From assembly GCA_947305445.1 (NCBI GenBank), contig CAMZDU010000095.1:1-5565 (forward strand): 5,565 bases of DNA, read 5' to 3'. This document shows, piece by piece, positions 1 to 5,565 of this stretch; positions within the stretch are counted from its first letter, which is position 1, and every line of letters begins with the position of its first letter. A program made the position numbers and the translations under genes. A model generated the notes under the pieces. The model saw nothing but the letters and a program-made list of their open reading frames with translations. It did no database searches and was not told where the DNA came from. This DNA is from an uncultured Selenomonadales bacterium (GTDB lineage: Bacteria > Bacillota > Negativicutes > Selenomonadales > Selenomonadaceae).

Positions 1-933
1 GTCGCTTAAAAAGCAAAGTAGCTCCAAAAAATCTTCAAGCGTCAGTCGCGCCCGTGAAATTGCCGTCAAAACTGCCGCGAACTCCACCACACGCCACGCC
101 GTCACGAAAACACGCACGTTGAATCGCTCGTCGCCGACAAACGCATACGGATAAAGCCGCATGACAAATTCGTTGACCAGATAATTTTCCAACACGGTCG
201 CGAACGTCTCATGCAGACGCGGCAAAATTTTACAGTTGGTTAAATACGCCTCGATCAGTTGCGATTGCTTGACGACGGTCAAGTTTGCGTCGTACATTTC
301 GCCGAAAATTTCAACCAGAGCCGCCGCATGACTTTCCGCGTCGAAATCGACGGGCACGGAAATTTTTTCGCCGAAGAATTTGCACAGCTCCTTCAGCCGC
401 CCGTTAATCGACAATTCACGCCGCTGAAGAATTTTTATCGCCGACCGTTGCTCGCGCAGGAAATCGTTGACGGGTTTGCCGAGTTTCGTCGTGTAGTCGA
501 AGACTTGTCGCGCTCCGACTTCCTCTACCGTCTCGAAGGTTATCGGCTTGCCGCGCAAAAGGATTGCAATCGCCGCGACCGGACAAGTCAGCGTCATTGC
601 CTGAAGAAAATTTTCGTCGTCGAGTTTGTAAGTTACTCGCGGGAAACTTTGACAGATTGCCGGCAAAAATTTTTCGCCGTGTTTTATTTGGAGCTTGCAC
701 AAAAAATTTTCGTCGAGGAACGGACACAAGCCCGAATCTTTCATCACGAAGACTTGCGCGTCCTCATCGAGGCAACTGAAAATTTCGGAGCGATCATTTT
801 CCGGCAAAAGCAAAAATTTTTTGTATGCCTGCTCATCGACGACGACCCGCCAATCTCGACAGCACCGAGAGCCGCACGCTTTTCCATTGCATTTGAATTC
901 CGCGACATAGGTCGGACGATAGCATTTAATCAT
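1..933 (-). CDS. fliB: Flagellin lysine-N-methylase FliB, 3' end cut by the window edge
   Basis: FliB methylates lysine side chains of flagellin before or during filament assembly; the family is cysteine-rich and the Salmonella enzyme has been reported to use an iron-sulfur cluster. Reading the minus strand from ATG 933-931 gives 311 uninterrupted codons to base 1, with no stop. The N terminus has the family hallmark: RPTYVAEFKC (residues 6-15) leading into C15-x4-C20-x3-C24-C25, then GLCPFLDENFLCKL with C70 and C79, AICQSFPR with C94 and LTCPVAA with C117. The C-terminal part (ENYLVNEFVMRLYPYAF, about residues 250-266) matches the helical end of the family; I estimate a few dozen residues are missing off the left edge. 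No Shine-Dalgarno sits near ATG 933, but an in-frame TTG at 954-952 lies 4 bases after AGGGAGG, so seven extra residues are possible. No terminator separates it from the genes upstream. Family assignment is from remembered motifs; methylation of this organism's flagellin is inferred. Confidence 0.88.
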   Translation of the reverse strand, partial: MIKCYRPTYVAEFKCNGKACGSRCCRDWRVVVDEQAYKKFLLLPENDRSEIFSCLDEDAQVFVMKDSGLCPFLDENFLCKLQIKHGEKFLPAICQSFPRVTYKLDDENFLQAMTLTCPVAAIAILLRGKPITFETVEEVGARQVFDYTTKLGKPVNDFLREQRSAIKILQRRELSINGRLKELCKFFGEKISVPVDFDAESHAAALVEIFGEMYDANLTVVKQSQLIEAYLTNCKILPRLHETFATVLENYLVNEFVMRLYPYAFVGDERFNVRVFVTAWRVVEFAAVLTAISRARLTLEDFLELLCFLSD

Positions 934-958
934 AGTTTTATCAAAATGCGCCAAGAAG

Positions 959-965
959 CCTCCCT
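959..965 (-). promoter_or_regulatory. Shine-Dalgarno AGGGAGG upstream of fliB
   Basis: On the minus strand AGGGAGG is followed after 4 bases by TTG (954-952), in frame with fliB, and after 25 bases by ATG 933. It therefore favours a TTG start, or a start that tolerates unusual spacing. A second purine run (AGAGAGG, about 986-992) lies further upstream, but the TTG after it is out of frame and closes quickly. Confidence 0.5.
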
Positions 966-1115
966 GTGGAGTAAAGGCGCAAAATCCTCTCTTGATTTTT
1001 TTTGATAGGTAACTCGTATAATCATTTCGCTTTGTTCAGGCGCACTAGCTTTTCATTACTGATCAAGTCGCACCGTAAAAATATTCAAGTTACGTCCGCT
1101 TAGTTGCAAAAAACG

Positions 1116-1178
1116 TTAAAGTTGACGTCTTGCAAGTTTCATCTGGAGTTTCGTGTTGATTTTTTCTTGCTCAGTCAT
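1116..1178 (-). CDS. Possible small ORF, 20 codons
   Basis: ATG 1178-1176 opens 20 codons ending in TAA. AGGAAG (1192-1187) lies 8 bases before the ATG and shares bases with the TAG stop of the pseudo-P-type ATPase, an arrangement typical of translational coupling. The product is Lys/Arg/Gln-rich and charged (starts MTEQEKINTK, ends LARRQL), with no signal peptide or membrane segment. The same frame stays open for a further 19 codons after the TAA, so it could be the front of a slightly longer decayed gene. I do not recognise the product. The ribosome site is the main support; a 20-codon ORF can arise by chance. Confidence 0.35.
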   Translation of the reverse strand: MTEQEKINTKLQMKLARRQL

Positions 1179-1186
1179 GATAAACA

Positions 1187-1192
1187 CTTCCT
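1187..1192 (-). promoter_or_regulatory. Ribosome binding site of the small ORF
   Basis: AGGAAG on the minus strand, 8 bases before ATG 1178, overlapping the TAG stop (1193-1191) of the preceding gene. It is better placed than the sites of two of its neighbours. Confidence 0.4.
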
Positions 1193-2399
1193 AACGTGTG
1201 CGCAAGGAGTTCGCCAAAATTAACGCGCTGAAAATTGCAACGCCTGCCACTGCCATAAGCGGGTGGAAGGGTATGGGCGGCTTGTCGAGCACCGTCATAA
1301 GCGCGGGCGGCACGAGCACAATCCACGACGCCAATGCGAGCTGACGATTTAGTTTGAGGACGCGGACGACTTTGCAAGCATTTTCTCTGACCAGTAAGAA
1401 ACTGTCAAGCGTCGGCAATTCAAAATCAAGTTTAAAGTCGGTGAGTTCTTCCGATTTGAGCGAGCCGCCCGTCAGCAGAAACGACACGTCGGCACTCAAC
1501 AGCGCGGACAAGTCATGAACGTCGTTGCCGATAACTGCGACGATATTACCTTTGGCGCGGAAAATCTGCACTTCGCGAGCTTTGCCTTCGGGCGTAAGGT
1601 TCGTGCGTATGTGATTGATTGCAAATTCTTTGCCGATAAAATTTGTCATCTTCTTCGGCTGAGAAGTCAAAAGGAGCGTTTCAAGTCCGTTGCGGGCAAG
1701 TGCGCCCAAAAATTTTTTTGCGTCGTCGTTGGCGGCATCTTTGAGCGCGATGATGCCGCGAGCCACTCTGCCTGTGGTGACGACGATTGCAGTCTTGCCT
1801 TTGACGAGAAGCTGATCAATGCGCGTGCGCAGGTTCGCGCCGATTGACACACCGACATTTTGTAGCCATACGGGATTGCCGACACGAACGACCGTCCCGT
1901 TGATTGTGGCCTCGACGCCGCGACCGGGTAACTCAAGAAATTCCGTCGACTTTTGCAGACGCAAAGCACGACTTACCGCCGTGTCGTAAATCATGCGTCC
2001 GAAAATGTTCGCGGCGTCGCGTTCGGCACTTGCCGCCATTGTCAACAGTTGCGATTGCGACAAAGCGTCGGGCACCAAATCCGTGATGTAATATTCGCCG
2101 TCGGTGAGCACGCGGTTATACGGCAAACCGACGACGTTTACTTCAGCCAAAATTTTCAGCGCGTCGGAATTGTTGAACGTCACACCGAGCGCGGCAATTT
2201 TCCTGCCCGCCAAATACAGTGTGAACGGCGACGCCAGCACCAAACATATCGGCGAGAAGGCGACGAAAATTGACAACCCCGCCGTAAACGCCGCGTCCAC
2301 TCCGCGTGTGAAGTACAGATAACCCGCGACTGCGCTCGTCAACGCCACGTCGAGCAACAGTAGGAAAATTATCCGGCGCATGTCAAGCGTTGACGACAT
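1191..2399 (-). CDS. Half-length P1B-type ATPase homologue with all catalytic motifs lost (pseudo-P-type ATPase)
   Basis: Intact 402-residue membrane protein that aligns by eye with the C-terminal half of CopA/ZntA-type heavy-metal ATPases. Predicted order: helix about 9-30 (TM3-like), helix about 36-62 (TM4, metal-site helix), cytoplasmic P/N region 63-340, helices about 352-372 and 378-397 (TM5-6), ending NSLRTR like the family's NSLRLR. The metal-binding N terminus, first four helices and actuator (TGE) domain are absent; relatives are usually 700 residues or more. Metal motif CPC is S49-P50-I51. Phosphorylation motif DKTGT is P93-Y-N-R-V97, with the flanking LTDG kept. The HP pair is N131-I132. 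TGD is T245-S246-Q247. GDGxND is G291-N-D-V-H-D296. The N-domain GRGV (159-162) and GN (174-175) survive, as does K273. It should not autophosphorylate or pump ions; a regulatory or binding role is inference. The start at ATG 2399 overlaps the dehydrogenase by 17 bases; ATG 2381, one base past the dehydrogenase stop, is an alternative. Neither has a strong Shine-Dalgarno. Confidence 0.85.
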   Translation of the reverse strand: MSSTLDMRRIIFLLLLDVALTSAVAGYLYFTRGVDAAFTAGLSIFVAFSPICLVLASPFTLYLAGRKIAALGVTFNNSDALKILAEVNVVGLPYNRVLTDGEYYITDLVPDALSQSQLLTMAASAERDAANIFGRMIYDTAVSRALRLQKSTEFLELPGRGVEATINGTVVRVGNPVWLQNVGVSIGANLRTRIDQLLVKGKTAIVVTTGRVARGIIALKDAANDDAKKFLGALARNGLETLLLTSQPKKMTNFIGKEFAINHIRTNLTPEGKAREVQIFRAKGNIVAVIGNDVHDLSALLSADVSFLLTGGSLKSEELTDFKLDFELPTLDSFLLVRENACKVVRVLKLNRQLALASWIVLVPPALMTVLDKPPIPFHPLMAVAGVAIFSALILANSLRTR

Positions 2400-3351
2400 T
2401 TACGGCTTTGCCCGCCAGCCATGCTTTCAGATTGTCAACGGCAATGTTCATAAGCCGCAAGCGCGATTCTTTCGGTGCCCAACTGATGTGCGGTGTGATA
2501 AAGCAGTTTTTCGCGCCGAGCAGAGGATTGTCGCCCTTAATCGGTTCGGAGGAGACGACGTCGAGTCCGGCCGCCGCAACTTTGCCGCTGTCGAGAGCTT
2601 CGCGCAAATCTTCTTCGACGATTAGAGGGCCGCGACTGTTGTTTAAAATTATAACGCCATCTTTCATTTTGGCGATGTTCTCTTTGCAAATTATTCCCTG
2701 CGTGGACGGGAACAGCGGACAGTGCAACGCGATGACGTCGGAAGTTTTAAACAGCTCGTCAAGTTCGACAAAGGAGCAGTCGCCGAGTTTCGTACCGACT
2801 TCGCGCATGGAGTCGAAGGCGATAACTTTCATGCCGAACGCCTGCGCAAGTTTGCCGGTCGTCTGGCCGATTCTGCCGTAGCCGATAATGCCCATGGTTT
2901 TACCTGCCAACTCAATCAGCGGATAATCCCAGAAGCAAAAATCGGGGCAACTTTCCCAGCGACCTTCGTGCACGGCTTGACTGTGGTGCGCGACGTGATG
3001 ACAAATTTCCAACAGCAGAGCCATTGCAAATTGCGCAACGGCGGTCGTGCCGTAAGTCGGAATGTTCGTGACGGGAATATTTTTTTCTTTGGCGGCGGCG
3101 ACATCGACAACATTGTAACCGGTTGCCAGCACGCCGATAAACTTGACGCTCGGACAGGCGTCGAGAATTTTTTTTGTGAGCGGCGTTTTGTTCGTGAAGA
3201 TAACTTCCGCATCGCCGATTCGGGAAATAATTTCGGCGTCGTCGGTCAGGCTCGTGCGGTCGTAAACTTTGCAATCGCCCAAAGCCGCCAGCGCATTCCA
3301 GTTCAAGTCGCCGGGGTTGAGAGTGTAGCCGTCAAGTACAACAATTTTCAT
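2383..3351 (-). CDS. hprA: NAD-dependent D-2-hydroxyacid dehydrogenase, glycerate dehydrogenase/hydroxypyruvate reductase type
   Basis: Cytoplasmic 322-residue enzyme, normal length for the family, interconverting a 2-oxoacid and a D-2-hydroxyacid (probably hydroxypyruvate and D-glycerate) with NAD(H). The N terminus MKIVVLDGYTLNPGDLNW is typical of glycerate dehydrogenases. The Rossmann loop is G157-Y-G-R-I-G162; D180 after VIAF at the end of the next strand suggests NAD over NADP. The catalytic set is complete: R240 in NNSRGP, E269 in VVSSEP, H288 in TPHISWAPKES. The substrate loop around GVLATGYNVVD (residues 73-83) is present. I chose ATG 3351 because GGAGGT lies 7 bases before it and the family N terminus begins there; an in-frame TTG at 3378 would add nine atypical residues. 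A good promoter lies about 90 bases upstream. The 3' end overlaps the next gene by 17 bases, so the two are probably co-transcribed and translationally coupled. Exact substrate is uncertain; the dehydrogenase class is secure. Confidence 0.93.
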   Translation of the reverse strand: MKIVVLDGYTLNPGDLNWNALAALGDCKVYDRTSLTDDAEIISRIGDAEVIFTNKTPLTKKILDACPSVKFIGVLATGYNVVDVAAAKEKNIPVTNIPTYGTTAVAQFAMALLLEICHHVAHHSQAVHEGRWESCPDFCFWDYPLIELAGKTMGIIGYGRIGQTTGKLAQAFGMKVIAFDSMREVGTKLGDCSFVELDELFKTSDVIALHCPLFPSTQGIICKENIAKMKDGVIILNNSRGPLIVEEDLREALDSGKVAAAGLDVVSSEPIKGDNPLLGAKNCFITPHISWAPKESRLRLMNIAVDNLKAWLAGKAVNVVNA

Positions 3352-3358
3352 GCCGATA

Positions 3359-3364
3359 ACCTCC
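3359..3364 (-). promoter_or_regulatory. Shine-Dalgarno GGAGGT of the dehydrogenase
   Basis: Strong site with 7 bases between it and ATG 3351 on the minus strand. It fixes the start and excludes the longer TTG 3378 reading. Confidence 0.85.
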
Positions 3365-3412
3365 GTTCTATCAATCAAAAATCAGGAGCGAGAAATTATT
3401 TTCACCGTAGTC

Positions 3413-3434
3413 ATTCCTAACTGCAAATTCCTAA
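3413..3434 (-). repeat. Direct repeat TTAGGAAT x2 at the probable transcription start
   Basis: TTAGGAAT occurs at 3434-3427 and again at 3420-3413 on the minus strand, 14 bases start to start. The first copy covers the expected +1 and the second lies in the early leader, a position where repressors often bind. The function is inference and chance is possible for an 8-base repeat in AT-rich DNA. Confidence 0.4.
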
Positions 3435-3438
3435 TTAA

Positions 3439-3467
3439 TTTATACACTGCCGGCGCAAGTTATTCAA
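3439..3467 (-). promoter_or_regulatory. Sigma-A-type promoter for the dehydrogenase/pseudo-ATPase unit
   Basis: On the minus strand, TTGAAT (3467-3462) is followed by exactly 17 bases and then TATAAA (3444-3439), with an AT-rich stretch beyond. Expected transcription start is near 3431-3433, giving a leader of about 80 bases before ATG 3351. It lies downstream of the CobT-like gene's terminator, as expected for an independent unit. Hexamers match consensus at 4/6 and 5/6. Confidence 0.65.
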
Positions 3468-3573
3468 TAGAATGCGAAAAAATTTGCCGACAATGTCACG
3501 TGGGCGCCGAGTGCTCCGATTAAATGTCGACCGTGTTTAAAGTTAAGCTCGTCTTGCGTTCGTTGCATTGGAA

Positions 3574-3613
3574 CAAAAAAAATAAACAGCGCGATAAAAA
3601 TTTTTTCGCGCCG
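3574..3613 (-). terminator. Rho-independent terminator of the CobT-like gene
   Basis: On the minus strand, stem CGGCGCGA (3613-3606) pairs with TCGCGCTG (3594-3587) over 8 bp with one G-U pair. The loop AAAAAATTTTTA can itself pair and extend the stem. It is followed directly by a T-rich tract, TTTA then eight T. It lies 40 bases past the TAA stop at 3655-3653. Confidence 0.88.
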
Positions 3614-3652
3614 AAATTTTTTGTAAGTCATTATCAAGACGGCTGATGAAAG

Positions 3653-5565
3653 TTAAGTTTTAATCGCCTTCGCCACTCCGGTCTCGTCGAAAGATTTCAT
3701 TTCGTTAATTGCAGTCAAAGCCGCCTCGACAATCTCAACGCCCATGCAAGCCGCTTCGCCGTCAAAACCGAGCGACGTGCCGTCCTCGTTGCGATACTCG
3801 ATAAGTTGCGCGGAGTGCAGGATAAACGGCCGCACTTCGGGACAAATTTCTTCAAGATAGCGGGCAATGATGTCAGCTACGCCCATGTCGATAACAATCA
3901 GCGTGGAGTTGTGCGCCGCCGCGACGATTGCGCCGATTATTGCGCCGACCATGCACCGATATTCTTTCGGGACGTGGTGGAGGAAATTTTCCGGCTCGAA
4001 TTTTAAACTGCCGTCGGTATTCAAAAGCGCATTGGAAAATTTTTCGGCAAGCTTATCAATAAGCAAGTTGCTAAGGTCGGTGAGCGCGATTATCGGCGTG
4101 TCGAAGGAAATTTCCTCGGCAAGGTTGCGTCCAAAATTGAACGCGACGTTGAGATTTTCCTCCGGATCGACGACGCCCAAAAAAATTTTCATACCGAACG
4201 TTCTAGCGGTTGCGCTGAAGTCCATCGACAAATCACGACGTGCGCCCGAAGCTTGCGGGTCATAGTTGTCGGGGTCGAGATACGATTGACAGTTCTCCAT
4301 GTTCGTGAAGGCAAGCGCGGCGTGGCGGAGTTTATTAGTCGGGCGGTCTTCGTTAGAAATGCCCGCGACTTGAATTGCAATTTCTTCCAGGTAGCCGAGA
4401 CTGTTTTTCGGCTTAGTCAAGTTGTCGAGAATTTCGCGGCAATTAATCATCGGTCGGTCGTGCAGGCGCGGCATTGTCTGCAAATAAAAATTAAACGTCC
4501 TGTCCGTGGCGGCAACAACATCGTCTTCGTCGTCGCCCATGACACGAATCGCCATGGGATACGTGCGCGGGATATTCAACGTCTGCGTGCTGAAAGGCAA
4601 CTCGACTTGTTCCATGCGGTGTTCACTGACGTGCACGTCAATCGGAATTTCTTCAATTTGGATATCGTCGCCGAGTAAGTCGCGCACGTCGTCAATCGTG
4701 TCAAGGCCTTCAAAGCCGTCAAGTCCGAGTTGCCGCTTAAAAGTTTCGAGCATGGTATCTTCTTCGACAAGCTCGCCGTCAAAATCCGCATCGGGTCCGC
4801 AGACGAAAATATAAACCAGATTGTCGAGCACGCGGGCGGCGATTGACGAGCCGATTGCCTCACCGAGTGCAAGGTCAAGATTGAACATAGGCTCCAAGCC
4901 GAGATATTCGAGTACGGCTCTGTGTCCGACTTCGCGGCCGACGTGGGAGGCAATCAGACATTCGACGGACTGCGGCAAAATTTCTTCGGCCACGAGCGCG
5001 GCAACGGCGGTGTTAAATCCGTCCAGCATGACAATGCAGTTATGATGATACGCCGCGATAATCACGCCGGCCATTGCTCCGAACTCGTAGCCGCCGACTT
5101 TCGTCAGCACGTCAAGCATTGAATTCGGGTTGGGCTTATTGACTCTCAGAGCGCGGCGGACGATTTTTATTTTGTTGGCAAGTTTCGCGTCATCAATGTT
5201 TGTGCCGCGACCGGTGACTTCCTTGGGCTTCACTTCCAGATAAGCGGCGGCCATTGCGGCGGCGGCGGTCGTGTTGCCGATTCCCATTTCACCGAGCAGG
5301 AAACAGTTACAGCCGGCCGCGATTGCTTCCTCCGCCAACTTCTTGCCGATGCGCACGGACTTCATTGCGTCGCTGAAAGTCATTGCCGGGCCTTCGGCAA
5401 TGTTGTTCGTGCCGCGAGAAATTTTTCTGTCGACCAGGCCGGGCAAATTTGAAATATCCGCGTCAACGCCCATGTCCACGACGTAAAGTTCGGAGTATGC
5501 AAATTTTGCGAAGACGTTGGCGGCGGCTCCCTCGTCTACTCCAACGAAACCGACGCCATCTCCAA
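3653..5565 (-). CDS. Single-chain tandem CobT-type phosphoribosyltransferase (active CobT domain + degenerate CobT domain; ArsAB-like), 5' end beyond the window
   Basis: CobT-family enzymes transfer phosphoribose from nicotinate mononucleotide to the base that becomes the cobamide lower ligand. The frame is open from base 5565 to TAA 3655-3653: 636 visible codons against about 350 for a whole ordinary CobT. Numbering from the first full codon (5563-5561), domain 1 (1 to about 253) is well conserved: VVDMGVDADI (28-37), GEMGIGNTT (91-99, with E92), GRGTNIDD (118-125), GGYEFGAMAG, and LGLEPMFNLDLALGEAIGSS with the expected catalytic Glu at 235. Residues 254 to about 352 form an acidic linker of unknown fold. 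Domain 2 (about 353-636) restarts with a CobT N terminus (LDNLTKPKNSLGYLEEIA, 379-396) and ends like one (INEMKSFDETGV), but the GEMGIGNTT site reads LTDLSNLL and much of the core is shortened. This resembles the ArsA/ArsB pair for phenol/p-cresol of Sporomusa ovata, where only ArsA is active. Which base it uses cannot be read from the sequence. Confidence 0.88.
   Translation of the reverse strand, partial: GDGVGFVGVDEGAAANVFAKFAYSELYVVDMGVDADISNLPGLVDRKISRGTNNIAEGPAMTFSDAMKSVRIGKKLAEEAIAAGCNCFLLGEMGIGNTTAAAAMAAAYLEVKPKEVTGRGTNIDDAKLANKIKIVRRALRVNKPNPNSMLDVLTKVGGYEFGAMAGVIIAAYHHNCIVMLDGFNTAVAALVAEEILPQSVECLIASHVGREVGHRAVLEYLGLEPMFNLDLALGEAIGSSIAARVLDNLVYIFVCGPDADFDGELVEEDTMLETFKRQLGLDGFEGLDTIDDVRDLLGDDIQIEEIPIDVHVSEHRMEQVELPFSTQTLNIPRTYPMAIRVMGDDEDDVVAATDRTFNFYLQTMPRLHDRPMINCREILDNLTKPKNSLGYLEEIAIQVAGISNEDRPTNKLRHAALAFTNMENCQSYLDPDNYDPQASGARRDLSMDFSATARTFGMKIFLGVVDPEENLNVAFNFGRNLAEEISFDTPIIALTDLSNLLIDKLAEKFSNALLNTDGSLKFEPENFLHHVPKEYRCMVGAIIGAIVAAAHNSTLIVIDMGVADIIARYLEEICPEVRPFILHSAQLIEYRNEDGTSLGFDGEAACMGVEIVEAALTAINEMKSFDETGVAKAIKT

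Larger units (their letters stand above)
3352..3652. other. Intergenic region between the CobT-like gene and the dehydrogenase
   Basis: About 300 bases without a supported gene. It holds the CobT-like gene's terminator (3574-3613), a sigma-A-type promoter (3439-3467), an 8-base direct repeat (3413-3434) and the dehydrogenase ribosome site. The remaining 3468-3573 includes small palindromes (CACGTG, GGCGCC) but no recognisable riboswitch, tRNA or repeat. I looked for a cobalamin riboswitch because of the cobamide gene and saw none. Confidence 0.75.

Noticed and set aside
259..1005. Long plus-strand open frame of 248 codons
   Set aside because: It lies antisense to fliB, whose minus-strand frame carries clear family motifs through all 311 codons. 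The plus-strand product has no recognisable features and looks like a shadow of codon bias.
934..1115. Promoter directly upstream of fliB
   Set aside because: ATTATAC at about 1017-1023 could pass as a -10, but no acceptable -35 lies 16-18 bases upstream, and no flagellar sigma-type site is visible.
3352..3378. Longer dehydrogenase start at TTG 3378
   Set aside because: GGAGGT sits 7 bases before ATG 3351 and the family N terminus MKIVVLDG begins there; the extra nine codons span the ribosome site.
2722..3420. Plus-strand open frame of 232 codons
   Set aside because: Antisense to the dehydrogenase, which has a complete catalytic set; no ribosome site or family resemblance on the plus strand.
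3464..3568. Minus-strand 34-codon ORF in the intergenic region just after the terminator
   Set aside because: There is no Shine-Dalgarno before ATG 3568, it begins within the terminator's downstream flank, it runs through the promoter's -35 element, and the product resembles nothing.
3468..3652. Cobalamin riboswitch near the cobamide gene
   Set aside because: I found no B12-box-like element or matching stem architecture; the region is downstream, not upstream, of the CobT-like gene.
5477..5479. GTG 5479 as the start of the CobT-like gene
   Set aside because: The frame stays open upstream to the window edge and reads as CobT sequence (NVFAKFAYSELYVVDMGVD), so GTG is an internal Val codon.

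Overview
All convincing genes lie on the minus strand and read right to left. The organism looks like an anaerobic Bacillota, most likely a flagellated member of the Negativicutes (Selenomonas/Sporomusa/Veillonella type). This is inferred from a FliB-type flagellin lysine methylase, a two-domain CobT-like protein resembling the ArsAB enzyme of Sporomusa and Veillonella, purine-rich Shine-Dalgarno sites and a roughly balanced base composition rich in A-run/T-run tracts. No rRNA or marker gene is present, so the assignment is tentative.

Layout from right to left. (1) 5565-3653: a long gene open at the right edge encodes a well-conserved CobT-type phosphoribosyltransferase domain, an acidic linker of about 100 residues, and a second, strongly degenerate CobT-like domain in the same polypeptide. 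It acts in activation of the cobamide lower ligand. (2) 3652-3352: intergenic stretch with a strong intrinsic terminator for the CobT-like gene (3574-3613), about 100 bases with nothing recognisable, a good sigma-A-type promoter (3439-3467) with a direct repeat at the probable start point, and the Shine-Dalgarno site of the next gene. (3) 3351-2383: an NAD-dependent D-2-hydroxyacid dehydrogenase of the glycerate dehydrogenase/hydroxypyruvate reductase type. (4) 2399-1191: overlapping its 3' end, an intact 402-codon gene for a half-length P1B-type ATPase in which every catalytic signature I could check has been substituted. (5) 1178-1116: a possible 20-codon ORF with a well-placed ribosome site directly after the stop of gene 4. 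(6) 933-1: a flagellin lysine-N-methylase (fliB) cut by the left edge. In 934-1115 I see only the upstream Shine-Dalgarno site of fliB, with no convincing promoter, terminator or RNA.

Genes 3 and 4 (and perhaps 5 and 6, since no terminator separates them) are probably one transcript from the promoter at about 3440-3467. The CobT-like gene is a separate, terminated unit. The most unusual items are the catalytically dead half P-type ATPase, translationally overlapped with a dehydrogenase, and the single-chain CobT plus pseudo-CobT protein, which looks like a natural fusion equivalent of the ArsA/ArsB heterodimer.
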